NCBI GenBank assembly: GCA_946479435.1
Contig: CAMLFX010000102.1
Coordinates: 1-10,611, forward strand
Length of the DNA: 10,611 nt
Direction of reading: 5' to 3'
Source of the DNA: an uncultured Sphingobacteriales bacterium
GTDB taxonomy: Bacteria > Bacteroidota > Bacteroidia > Chitinophagales > Chitinophagaceae
The first letter of the stretch is position 1. Each line of letters starts with the position of its first letter. Shown in pieces: positions 1 through 6,805 of this stretch. The notes under the pieces were generated by a model. That model was not told the DNA's origin and made no database searches. It was given only the letters and a program-made list of their open reading frames with translations. The translations under genes and the position numbers were made by a program.

Positions 1-699
1 AATACAACCTCAATAGGCCTTGCGGCGAGCGGCAGTGGTGATATTGCCTCATTTACAGGTACCAATAGCGGTACTACGAATGTAACTGGCACTATTACTG
101 TTACCCCAACAGCGAATGGCTGTCCGGGCCCGGCTATCACACCAACCATCACAGTAAAGCCAACCCCAACAGTTAATGCGGTATCTAACCAAATACTATG
201 CAATACTGAATCGACAACGGCTATCAGCTTCAGTGGAGCAGTAACCGGAACTACTTATAACTGGGCAAATAATACAACCTCGATAGGCCTTGCAGCGAGT
301 GGCAGTGGTGACATATCGTCCTTTACTGCTACCAATACAACGTCAGCGCCGGTAACTGCAACTATAACCGTTACGCCAGTAGCTAGTAGCTGTTCCGGAA
401 CTGCAAAGACATTCACAATACTGGTGAACCCAACACCTAAAGTGAATACAATACCTGATATGTTTGTGTGCAATGGCAACGCTTCGGGCGATATAATATT
501 CAGTAGTGCTACTTCGGGTACTACCTATACCTGGACCAACAGCAATACAGCTATAGGTTTTGCTGCAAGTGGTACGGGCGATATATCTTCATTTACAGGT
601 ATGAATCCGGGTACTTCACCAATTACTGCTACCATATCGGTAGTGCCAACAGCAAATGGCTGCGTTGGCCCTGCAAAAAGCTTTATAATAACAGTTAAT
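1..699 (+). repeat. In-frame tandem repeats of exactly 270 bp (90 residues), PKD-like units
   Basis: Three successive units lie in the same frame: 1-159 (partial), 160-429 and 430-699. Equivalent codons are exactly 270 bases apart: the ATA of the SIGLAASG core is at 13, 283 and 553, and the proline starting each unit is at 160, 430 and 700. Units 1 and 2 are close at the DNA level around the core, with mostly single third-position changes. Unit 3 is more diverged (AIGFAASGTG). The array probably continues upstream of the window. Confidence 0.9.
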
Positions 700-1809
700 C
701 CAACAGAAGTACCTACTATCAGTATTACCAGCAGTGCACCTGCCAATACTGTTTGTATTCATACTAATGTAACCTTTACAGCCACAGTAACTTTTGAAGG
801 TAATAATCCTACTTATCAGTGGAGAAAAAACGGGAACGCAGTAGGAACCAACAGCCCCGTATATGATGATAACCACCTGGCCGATGGTGATGTGATTACC
901 TGCGACCTGGTAAGTAGCGTAGCGTGCCCTTCATCACCTGTTGTTACCAGCAATGCCATCATTACTAATGTAAACATGTATGTCTACCATACCATAGATA
1001 TATTTAGTGATAAGCAAGGCGACACATTATGCGCAGGTGAAATTGTAAACTTTACCTCGGTAATAACAAACGGTGGCAGTGCCCCTATATACCAGTGGAT
1101 GAAGAATGGCTTTAATGTAGGTACTAATAACCCTACCTATACTGATGCTGCGATCAGGGATAGGGATGTGGTTACCTGCTCACTTACTACCAATGTGCTA
1201 TGCCCTGCGGCATCTCCCATTACCAATAGTAACCGTGTCATGATGCATTCCATGGCTAATGTGACCGCTTCGGTAGTTATAGTAGGTGTTTATACAGGTT
1301 CATCTTACGTGTTCCACTCCCAAACAACAAATTGTGGTAATAATCCTTCTTATCAATGGATGTTGAACAATACTCCGATAGCAGGTGCTACGCACGATAG
1401 CTTATGGATCGCCGATCTGAAAGAAACAGATAGAATAAAATTGGTTGTAATACCTGACAGGCGTTGTACTAATAATGCAACAGCAGGCAGCAACAATCTT
1501 TCAAAAGCCCAGGTTACCGGTGTTGAAAGCATAAAGGTTATCGATAGGCTTACCCTGGCGCCTAACCCGAATAATGGTAATTTTATGATTGAGGGTGAAG
1601 TGAATGGTTTGCTTCAGCTTAAAGATGCTGACCTGGTAGTGACCAATGCAGTAGGGCAGGTGATGTACCGCTCAAAAATAGACGTGAATAATGGCCGTAT
1701 AAAAGCAGAACTGCAATTAAGGTCAGTATTGGTTAGTGGAATATATCATTTATCTATCCTTTCTAACGGACAAAGATATGATGCACGCTTTGTGGTTGTT
1801 GGAGATTAG
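1..1809 (+). CDS. Secreted PKD-like/Ig-like repeat protein with type IX secretion sorting domain (5' partial)
   Basis: The reading frame is open from base 1 to a TAG at 1807-1809, giving 602 visible residues. The true start lies upstream of the window. Order of parts: PKD-like repeats (residues 1-233) with the recurring core TGTTYNW...SIGLAASGSGDISSFT and paired cysteines; three Ig-like domains of about 87-92 residues, each with a YQW motif (tyrosines at about 272, 364 and 451); and a C-terminal domain from about residue 508 with LAPNPNNGNF and the ending typical of type A type IX sorting domains (GIYHLSILSNGQ...). Proteins of this design are exported by Sec, cross the outer membrane through the type IX system and are anchored or released at the surface, often as adhesins. 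The specific ligand is not visible. The family assignment is firm; the adhesin role is inference. Confidence 0.93.
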   Translation, partial: NTTSIGLAASGSGDIASFTGTNSGTTNVTGTITVTPTANGCPGPAITPTITVKPTPTVNAVSNQILCNTESTTAISFSGAVTGTTYNWANNTTSIGLAASGSGDISSFTATNTTSAPVTATITVTPVASSCSGTAKTFTILVNPTPKVNTIPDMFVCNGNASGDIIFSSATSGTTYTWTNSNTAIGFAASGTGDISSFTGMNPGTSPITATISVVPTANGCVGPAKSFIITVNPTEVPTISITSSAPANTVCIHTNVTFTATVTFEGNNPTYQWRKNGNAVGTNSPVYDDNHLADGDVITCDLVSSVACPSSPVVTSNAIITNVNMYVYHTIDIFSDKQGDTLCAGEIVNFTSVITNGGSAPIYQWMKNGFNVGTNNPTYTDAAIRDRDVVTCSLTTNVLCPAASPITNSNRVMMHSMANVTASVVIVGVYTGSSYVFHSQTTNCGNNPSYQWMLNNTPIAGATHDSLWIADLKETDRIKLVVIPDRRCTNNATAGSNNLSKAQVTGVESIKVIDRLTLAPNPNNGNFMIEGEVNGLLQLKDADLVVTNAVGQVMYRSKIDVNNGRIKAELQLRSVLVSGIYHLSILSNGQRYDARFVVVGD

Positions 1810-1833
1810 CAACTATACTAATTTAGTTTAAAT

Positions 1834-1863
1834 AAAATGGCCCGCATATAGCGGGCCATTTTT
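1834..1863 (+). terminator. Strong intrinsic terminator, probably bidirectional
   Basis: A perfect 12-bp stem (AAAATGGCCCGC, 1834-1845; GCGGGCCATTTT, 1851-1862) closes an ATATA loop, and its 3' arm runs into T residues. It lies 24 bases after the stop of the repeat protein. Because the stem is A-rich on the left and T-rich on the right, it could also stop - strand transcripts arriving from the operon that ends at 2046. Confidence 0.92.
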
Positions 1864-1879
1864 ATAGCTTTTTAATTAG

Positions 1880-1910
1880 TTGTTATTATTGTTTAATTTT
1901 AGTATATTTG
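1880..1910 (+). promoter_or_regulatory. Bacteroidota-type promoter-like sequence facing no obvious gene
   Basis: TATATTTG (1903-1910) matches the -7 consensus TAnnTTTG, with TTG (1880-1882) 20 bases upstream in the -33 position. Transcription would start at about 1914-1918 and run rightward over a GCGGAT/ATCCGC hairpin (1927-1941), then antisense to the di-heme cytochrome gene. No convincing gene follows on this strand. The local AT-richness makes a chance match possible. Confidence 0.4.
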
Positions 1911-2045
1911 TTGTTGTTTATTTGGGGCGGATAATATCCGCATCGAGACTGAAACATAATACAACACCAGGCAACAAAAAAGCAGGAAAATGTCGCCAAC
2001 ACAACAAAAGACAACAATTAATTCCCAGCTTTAATATGAAGTTCT

Positions 2046-3419
2046 TTATAAAGATTTGATAAACGCTATCAGGTTGTCACGTTCGTGTTTATTCAGCGCC
2101 ATGAATTTGTTTTTTGCAACTTCCGCCTCCCCGCCGTGCCATAGAATAGCTTCTTCAATGGTGCGTGCGCGGCCGTCGTGCAGGTAATATGGAGTCCCAT
2201 TCGTTTTTTCAAACAGGCCTATCCCCCATAATGGTGAGGTGCGCCATTCATTGCCATTAGCTTTGTAATCAACGTAGTTGTCTGCAAGCTCGCTGCCCAT
2301 ATCATGTAGCAACAAATCAGTGAATGGCTGTATGCGTTGGTTGGATATAGCTGCAAGTGTTACATCAACACCTGTCTGTATAACGGGTATGTGGCATCCT
2401 GAGCAATTGATCTGTGTGAAGAGTTTTTTGCCTGCTACTACTTCCTGTGCAGTAACATTTCTACGGGCAGGTACACCTAATGAACGTATGTAGAATATAA
2501 CTGCATTCAGGGTAGTATCGTGTAGTTCGGGGTCATCATTCAGCGCATCCAACTGCGGTTGGCCCCAACTGCTTTCCTGAGAGAAAATAGAACTGGTAAT
2601 ACCCATATCCTGTTGGTAGGCACCTGCTACTTGTACAGCTATTTTGGGTGTATTTGCCTTTAATCCAAAGCGGCCTATTTCCATTTGCTTGCTTTGGAAG
2701 TTATATACATAATTGGGCCTGCCGCTGATGCCATCGCCATCCATGTCATTTTCATCGGCATAGGATAGTAGTGTGCTTTCAGGTATATTCTCCAGAAGTC
2801 CAAGTCCAAATACAGGTGGTGCCAACCTGGGTGAAAGTGAATGGTTGGCAGGTAATGATGCATAAGTGTTCATGACCGTATAGGTGGGCTTGCGTAGCAT
2901 TATCTTGGTGCCATCGGCATAAGTCACTTCTTTATCTGTATAGGATATCTGTATTTTACATTCAGGCTGTTTGCCGAATATAGCCACATCTTGTAACTGA
3001 CCGCCATAGCCATTAACAGGGGAAGGCCCTCCAAATTCATTTGTGCCGTCTCCACTAACACGAAATAGCAGCGATGAATTCACATCGCCCGCAGTAGGGG
3101 TACCCTTACCATCGTTATGATGGCAAGAAATACAGGAGACATTATTAAAGATAGGGCCCAGGCCGCTATTGAATGGTGCAGGGGCCGATACAAATGTTTG
3201 CTCAAAAGCGGCGTCACCACGATCGTGCGCAAGCTGATCCTGTGCACTCAGGCCTGGTACTGCATGGCTAAATGCTTTCGACGTTTCATCGAAAATGGTT
3301 GCCATGCCACCACTCAGGCGTTCGTCGTAGTCTTCTTCATTTAATGGTTCTGCCTTACGGCACATACTAAATGTTACCGTAAGGCAGATAATTGTAGATA
3401 GAATAGATAATTTCCTCAT
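2046..3419 (-). CDS. Di-heme cytochrome c, DUF1111/MauG-like di-heme oxidoreductase family
   Basis: Predicted 457-residue exported c-type cytochrome. Two heme-attachment motifs are seen, C96-I-S-C99-H100 and C339-S-G-C342-H343. A D-rich, EF-hand-like loop (DENDMDGDG, near residue 222) and the block LHDGRARTIEEA...HGGEA near 413-432 are typical of the bacterial di-heme peroxidase/MauG superfamily; the overall layout fits the DUF1111 (DHOR, 'thiol oxidoreductase') branch. The N-terminal hydrophobic segment (about residues 4-18) ends at SMC, which could be a non-canonical lipobox. It is the last gene of the operon, 22 bases after the imelysin gene; DUF1111 proteins are known neighbours of imelysin genes. 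A TTG two codons upstream (3425) has an AGGTG sequence 5 bases ahead of it and is an alternative start. The electron partner and substrate are unknown; a role in heme or iron redox chemistry is inferred. Confidence 0.9.
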   Translation of the reverse strand: MRKLSILSTIICLTVTFSMCRKAEPLNEEDYDERLSGGMATIFDETSKAFSHAVPGLSAQDQLAHDRGDAAFEQTFVSAPAPFNSGLGPIFNNVSCISCHHNDGKGTPTAGDVNSSLLFRVSGDGTNEFGGPSPVNGYGGQLQDVAIFGKQPECKIQISYTDKEVTYADGTKIMLRKPTYTVMNTYASLPANHSLSPRLAPPVFGLGLLENIPESTLLSYADENDMDGDGISGRPNYVYNFQSKQMEIGRFGLKANTPKIAVQVAGAYQQDMGITSSIFSQESSWGQPQLDALNDDPELHDTTLNAVIFYIRSLGVPARRNVTAQEVVAGKKLFTQINCSGCHIPVIQTGVDVTLAAISNQRIQPFTDLLLHDMGSELADNYVDYKANGNEWRTSPLWGIGLFEKTNGTPYYLHDGRARTIEEAILWHGGEAEVAKNKFMALNKHERDNLIAFIKSL

Positions 3420-3441
3420 TTCCAAAGCTGCACCTGCTATA

Positions 3442-4521
3442 TTAGTCTGTTATGTATTGTATCACAAAAGGTTTCAATTCACCATCAAGTGTTTCTTTAA
3501 GGGTAGTTAAAGCTGTCATGATGTTTTGAACCTGTACGCGTTGATTAATGATAGCGTCTTCATAATAACCATTCACATTGTCGAACGAATTGATAGCGGC
3601 AGTTAGTTCAGCCTGTATTTTATTATCGAGCGACTTGTTTTTGGTTGCTACTAAATCATTGATGCCTTTGCCATCTTGTCTGTATTTGCCCAGGTAAACA
3701 TTTTGCATACCAATGATGTTGTTCTTGAAATCGGCCAGGGAGTTGCCTGAATACGGAGACTCAACAATAGAGGGGTCTCTCGCGTCGAAAGGTTCTTTCA
3801 TTTTACCTTCCCCTACTTCCTCGCAAATGCCAACCATACCATCAACAATGGCTATATATACCTCTTGCTTTTTAGCATATTTGGTACTGCTGCTGCCGGC
3901 GTTCATTACTTGCATTGCAAAGTTTTCAGGGGCTTGTGTCCAGCTGGCATACAGGGCGTGGCAAGTATTTTTAAGATCGGTTGCAAGGCTAAGCATGTAT
4001 TTCTTCTGGCGTTCAGTAATATTTGCAGCCTTACGGTCTCCGTGGTTGCCAAAAATAATGTACTCTATAGGGTGGTAGCCGCGGAGTGATAATGTAATAG
4101 ATGAAATATCTGATACTTCAAGCGGGTTGTTGCTGGATAATAGGGAGTCCATTTGTACATAATCTGTAGGCCATGTATCCATATTAGGATCGTAGTCATT
4201 ATCTTCTACAGGGCCAAACAAAAAGCCTTCGCATTGCTCCCAAATAGTACGCATGCTTTTCCATGAACTGCGTGCAGTTTCCAGGTTAGCATCAGTTGCG
4301 TTAGCATTCAGTGCTTCTAAAGAATTGTATAAATTGTCAGATGCATCAGCAAGGTCCTTATAACTGGCTACGGCTACATTGGTAGTGAAGTTAGTAAGTA
4401 CTTCCTGCTTTAATGTATTGAAATCGGTATTATCAACAACTGTTGTTTCAGGGTCTTTACTACATCCGCCAAGCAATACAGCAATAGCTGCACACGCAAA
4501 TAAACCTTTTTTAGCGTTCAT
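3442..4521 (-). CDS. Imelysin-family (M75, IrpA/ICMP-like) lipoprotein
   Basis: Predicted 359-residue lipoprotein. The signal peptide ends in a canonical lipobox (LLGGC, Cys20), followed by SKDPE, which resembles the Bacteroidota lipoprotein surface-export signal (a Lys followed by acidic residues). The imelysin hallmark GxHxxE is present as G148-Y-H150-P-I-E153, followed by a downstream NHGDRK segment. Imelysin proteins are implicated in bacterial iron uptake; despite the old peptidase name (M75), most are thought to bind iron or an iron complex rather than cleave protein. The gene starts 1 base after the stop of the Rieske gene, so the two are probably translationally coupled. Family assignment is strong; iron binding and surface exposure are inferences from motif and context. 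Confidence 0.93.
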   Translation of the reverse strand: MNAKKGLFACAAIAVLLGGCSKDPETTVVDNTDFNTLKQEVLTNFTTNVAVASYKDLADASDNLYNSLEALNANATDANLETARSSWKSMRTIWEQCEGFLFGPVEDNDYDPNMDTWPTDYVQMDSLLSSNNPLEVSDISSITLSLRGYHPIEYIIFGNHGDRKAANITERQKKYMLSLATDLKNTCHALYASWTQAPENFAMQVMNAGSSSTKYAKKQEVYIAIVDGMVGICEEVGEGKMKEPFDARDPSIVESPYSGNSLADFKNNIIGMQNVYLGKYRQDGKGINDLVATKNKSLDNKIQAELTAAINSFDNVNGYYEDAIINQRVQVQNIMTALTTLKETLDGELKPFVIQYITD

Positions 4522-4522
4522 A

Positions 4523-4966
4523 TTATTCTTCGTTTTTAGGAATGTTTATTAGAATCAGATCGTTGTTCACAGTGGTAGTGTAGGTTTGCAAGGGTAGCTC
4601 GGAAGGGCCTTTCGTGACTTGGCCATTCTTATCGTATTCACTGCCATGCTGGCTGCACCGGAAGCCTTCAGATGTAAGCTGCAGCTGATTATCCATATGT
4701 GTGCAGCGCATCAGAAACGCAGTATAATCACCTTCTTCATTTTTGTGCAGCGCTATATCATAAAAGGTGCCTTTTATTCTAACTATCTGCAAATTGGTTT
4801 CTTCAAAAAGAGAAACAGGTATTTCTGCCTGATTTTGATCATTCACTTGTGTTTTATAAGGCTTCACCCTGGCCATAGCAATGCTTGTGACAGTGGGCAC
4901 AAACATGCCGGCTGCTGTTAGTAAGCATAAGCTACACCCTGTCTTTATGAATTTCCTTCTTTGCAT
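4523..4966 (-). CDS. Tat-exported Rieske [2Fe-2S] protein
   Basis: Predicted 147-residue protein with both Rieske motifs: C88-T-H90 (RCTHMD) and C104-S-Q-H107 (CSQHGSEYD), the two Cys and two His that ligate a [2Fe-2S] cluster. The N-terminus (QRRKFIKTG) is a good twin-arginine signal, followed by a hydrophobic stretch (about 11-32), so the folded, cluster-loaded protein should reach the periplasm, possibly still anchored by that segment. It is a bare Rieske fold with no oxygenase or cytochrome b domain attached. It sits 2 bases after the porin-like gene and 1 base before the imelysin gene. A role as electron carrier between the envelope and the di-heme cytochrome of the same operon is inferred from context only. 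Confidence 0.92.
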   Translation of the reverse strand: MQRRKFIKTGCSLCLLTAAGMFVPTVTSIAMARVKPYKTQVNDQNQAEIPVSLFEETNLQIVRIKGTFYDIALHKNEEGDYTAFLMRCTHMDNQLQLTSEGFRCSQHGSEYDKNGQVTKGPSELPLQTYTTTVNNDLILINIPKNEE

Positions 4967-4968
4967 CT

Positions 4969-6207
4969 TTAGAATGAATAACCAATGCCGATGTTTAAAA
5001 AACTTATGTTGGTTGGGTAGGGTAGTGCGTTAGGAGCAGGGTTGATAACTAGTGCCGGGTTTTGATCGCCTGTATTTTGCAACCTTACATCTGCCTTTAT
5101 GCATACGTTAGGTATTGGCAAATAAGTTAATCCTGCTATCAGGTGCGATTGCTTTAATGTACCATCATAAATAGCTTCCGGTGTTGCCGGTATGCTGGCA
5201 TTAAGGTCTATTTTTTCATAGCGCCCAAATGCTATTAACTGCCCTTTATCTACGTGCATTGCATGAAATAGGTCGTAGCCTAATTCAAGATAAGTGCCAT
5301 ACATGCTATTGGCGATATTGGTAGCGTAGGCCGTATTTATTTTATTAGCATCGGGCAAAGATATATAGCAACCCAATAGTTTTACGGAAACACCATCTTT
5401 GTTGTATTGTACATTCCCCTCTCCTAAATAAACTGGTGTTCCGAAAGCACCGCTGTTCAATCCCAGGCTATCGGCGCCACGTTTGTTTAAACCGGTAGTA
5501 CCTCCAGTATATCCCGACACCTGGAATTTGAAATTGTTCCAGTTGTATTGAAGTGCTGCTGTTACAGCCACATTGTTGGCCATAGCATTACTTCCTTCGG
5601 CCCTGCCACCCATAATGCCTGTGCCGTGCACAAAACCCCTTGAATCGAGGCCATTTACTACAGCAATACTATAGTTCAGCGGCATATTGTTCATAGTGCC
5701 GTAAAAGCCTATACCCAGTTCACGCCATGTAGCGGGTATTACAAGCGTTTCAACCAATGGGCGTTCAACACCATTAAAGTTTACCGGAAGGTGATTTTCG
5801 TTAAGGATACCAATGCGTGGTATAAATAAGCCGGCTACAATATACTGCCTTGAACTGAGGTTGAATTTGAGGAATGCTTGCTCCATCGCCAATTCACCTT
5901 TTTCTTCCATACCGGCAACAAGTGCATTTTCCAGTTCCATTTCTGAAAAGAACGCAATACGTGAATTGAATTGATGGCCTATAAACAATACGGCACGTTC
6001 CAGGCTAGCTCTTGAACGCTGCCAGTGAAAATCGCGCTGGTATAGTGCGCTGCCATAGCCCGAAATAACGGTACGCTTATGCGAAACGCCACCGGAATTC
6101 AGTGAATCTTCATTTGTAAGTATTTGCTGCTGAGCCTGGGTACGGAACTGGGCGTAGCCATTCGTAAATAGGAAAACAGATAAAATTATGAGTATTGCAG
6201 CCTTCAT
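4969..6207 (-). CDS. Outer-membrane beta-barrel, porin-like protein
   Basis: Predicted 412 residues: a clear signal peptide (MKAAILIILSVFLF..., probable cleavage after GYA, about residue 19), then a body rich in alternating hydrophobic/polar strands and short loops, ending in NIGIGYSF. A C-terminal aromatic residue is typical of outer-membrane barrels. It resembles phosphate-selective-porin-like and 'putative porin' families of Bacteroidota, but substrate cannot be read from the sequence. I chose the ATG at 6207 rather than an in-frame TTG at 6243: the signal peptide begins properly at the ATG, and the likely -7 promoter box (6232-6225) lies between the two codons, so the TTG would be upstream of the transcript start. 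First gene of the four-gene operon, so it probably provides the channel or surface component for iron uptake. Confidence 0.82.
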   Translation of the reverse strand: MKAAILIILSVFLFTNGYAQFRTQAQQQILTNEDSLNSGGVSHKRTVISGYGSALYQRDFHWQRSRASLERAVLFIGHQFNSRIAFFSEMELENALVAGMEEKGELAMEQAFLKFNLSSRQYIVAGLFIPRIGILNENHLPVNFNGVERPLVETLVIPATWRELGIGFYGTMNNMPLNYSIAVVNGLDSRGFVHGTGIMGGRAEGSNAMANNVAVTAALQYNWNNFKFQVSGYTGGTTGLNKRGADSLGLNSGAFGTPVYLGEGNVQYNKDGVSVKLLGCYISLPDANKINTAYATNIANSMYGTYLELGYDLFHAMHVDKGQLIAFGRYEKIDLNASIPATPEAIYDGTLKQSHLIAGLTYLPIPNVCIKADVRLQNTGDQNPALVINPAPNALPYPTNISFLNIGIGYSF

Positions 6208-6231
6208 GTTTTTAAAAATGGATGCAAAGAT

Positions 6232-6244
6232 ATTGAGTCTCAAT
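6232..6244. promoter_or_regulatory. Operator-like 6-1-6 dyad inside the promoter spacer
   Basis: ATTGAG-T-CTCAAT is a perfect inverted repeat whose left edge overlaps the first base of the -7 box. A dimeric regulator bound here would block the promoter. No regulator can be named from the sequence. Confidence 0.4.
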
Positions 6245-6248
6245 TGGC

Positions 6249-6257
6249 GTGATTATC
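6249..6257 (-). promoter_or_regulatory. Fur-box-like core next to the -33 element
   Basis: The - strand reads TGATAATCA (6257 to 6249), identical to the central nine bases of the classical Fur box GATAATGATAATCATTATC. On the upstream side 3 of 5 flanking bases also match, while the downstream flank does not, giving 12 of 19 in all. An iron-uptake operon makes Fur control plausible, but the match is partial and the region is AT-rich. Confidence 0.3.
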
Positions 6258-6532
6258 AAAATCGGGAAATTATTCGCGAGGAGAGAAATGTTGACGATCG
6301 CTGAACTTGTCACTTGGTCAATAGTTTATAAATTTAATTATGTATAATAGATTTATAAATAGCGGATAGGAATTGCTGGCGTCTAGATAAACCAACAAGG
6401 ATTGTATTGATGGTATTAAAAGAAATTATTATTCAAGTTGAGGTTTGCTAAAAAAGGAATTGTTTTTTAAGTTATGTTATAGAAGCGATGGCATGGAACT
6501 TTTACCCTTAGGGATAATAAAAACTGGTAATC

Positions 6533-6715
6533 ATGAGACAAGATGAAAAGAAAGAAAAAGAGCAACCAATGACGCCTAATGAAGATCTTCGCCGTAAGGA
6601 AGAGGAGAAAAAGCAGCAAAATGTGAACTACGATGAAGAAGAAGAAAAACCCAAAGCTTCTGAATTATTAAGTGGTAGTGATGGTGGTGCTGCCAGCGAC
6701 GGTGGAGCTGCATAA
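6533..6715 (+). CDS. Small charged, probably disordered protein of unknown function (60 aa)
   Basis: I do not recognise the family. The 60-residue product is dominated by Lys, Arg, Glu and Asp (17 acidic against 11 basic residues) with almost no hydrophobic core, so it is probably unstructured. It has a run EEEE near residue 36 and ends in a tandem SDGGAA-SDGGAA tail. There is no signal peptide, membrane segment or cysteine. It is supported as a real gene by its ATG start, its biased composition and the intrinsic terminator 20 bases after its stop. It appears to be monocistronic. Function unknown. Confidence 0.7.
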   Translation: MRQDEKKEKEQPMTPNEDLRRKEEEKKQQNVNYDEEEEKPKASELLSGSDGGAASDGGAA

Positions 6716-6734
6716 GCACAAATACTGATTTGAT

Positions 6735-6760
6735 TGCCTCGTATTCACGAGGCATTTTTT
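6735..6760 (+). terminator. Intrinsic terminator of the 60-aa gene
   Basis: The stem TGCCTCG (6735-6741) / CGAGGCA (6748-6754) closes a TATTCA loop and is followed by six Ts (6755-6760). Confidence 0.9.
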
Positions 6761-6772
6761 ATTGCAGCAAAC

Positions 6773-6805
6773 TTTAGCAAATGGTGGTATGATTTTCTTG
6801 GTTTG
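6773..6805 (+). promoter_or_regulatory. Candidate promoter of the 64-aa gene
   Basis: TTGGTTTG (6798-6805) matches TAnnTTTG at all but one fixed position, with TTTA (6773-6776) 21 bases upstream in the -33 position. The predicted start is about 10-15 bases before the ATG at 6824. The preceding terminator (6735-6760) makes a separate promoter for this gene necessary. Confidence 0.35.

Larger units (their letters stand above)
6225..6260 (-). promoter_or_regulatory. Promoter of the porin-Rieske-imelysin-cytochrome operon
   Basis: On the - strand TATCTTTG (6232 to 6225) matches TAnnTTTG exactly, and TTTTG (ending at 6257) sits upstream in the -33 position with a 24-base spacer, slightly longer than the usual 19-21. 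Transcription would start at about 6217-6221, giving a leader of only about 10-14 bases before the ATG at 6207. Confidence 0.6.
6208..6532. other. 325-bp spacer between the divergent operon and small gene
   Basis: This stretch contains no gene long enough to be convincing. At its left end it carries the operon promoter, the dyad and the Fur-like core described separately. The remainder (about 6264-6532) is AT-rich, with TTTATAAAT twice (6325-6333 and 6352-6360) and one 19-codon ORF behind a GAGGAG sequence (6288-6347). For the small gene starting at 6533 I see only a weak promoter candidate: TTTG at 6444-6447, 20 bases, then TAAGTTAT at 6468-6475. Confidence 0.6.

Noticed and set aside
424..426. 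GTG as a start codon for the repeat protein
   Set aside because: The same frame is open without a stop back to base 1 and encodes the same PKD-like repeats, so the codon is an internal valine.
1..699. Periodic repeats considered as a CRISPR array or satellite
   Set aside because: The 270-base units are fully coding, in frame and form a known protein repeat; no short identical repeats with unique spacers.
525..876. - strand open frames opposite the repeat protein
   Set aside because: Valine/glycine- or tyrosine-rich shadows caused by the repetitive Thr/Ala/Asn-rich coding strand.
1990..2034. 14-codon ORF (MSPTQQ...) downstream of the orphan promoter
   Set aside because: Too short, AGGA lies only two bases from the ATG, and composition matches the surrounding A/C-rich stretch.
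2043..2054. 12-bp palindrome TCTTTATAAAGA at the end of the cytochrome gene
   Set aside because: AT-rich palindrome within coding sequence, with no loop for a hairpin and no second copy; probably chance.
3117..4089. Open frames of 74-121 codons on the + strand opposite the cytochrome and imelysin genes
   Set aside because: They are antisense to genes with clear family motifs, show no domain or composition of their own and have no promoter-like sequence.
6241..6243. TTG start giving 12 extra residues on the porin-like protein
   Set aside because: The signal peptide begins cleanly at the ATG at 6207, and the probable -7 promoter box lies between the two codons.
6325..6360. Direct repeat TTTATAAAT (two copies, 27 bases apart) as a regulatory site
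   Set aside because: Low-complexity AT-rich DNA in a spacer; no third copy or clear promoter contact.
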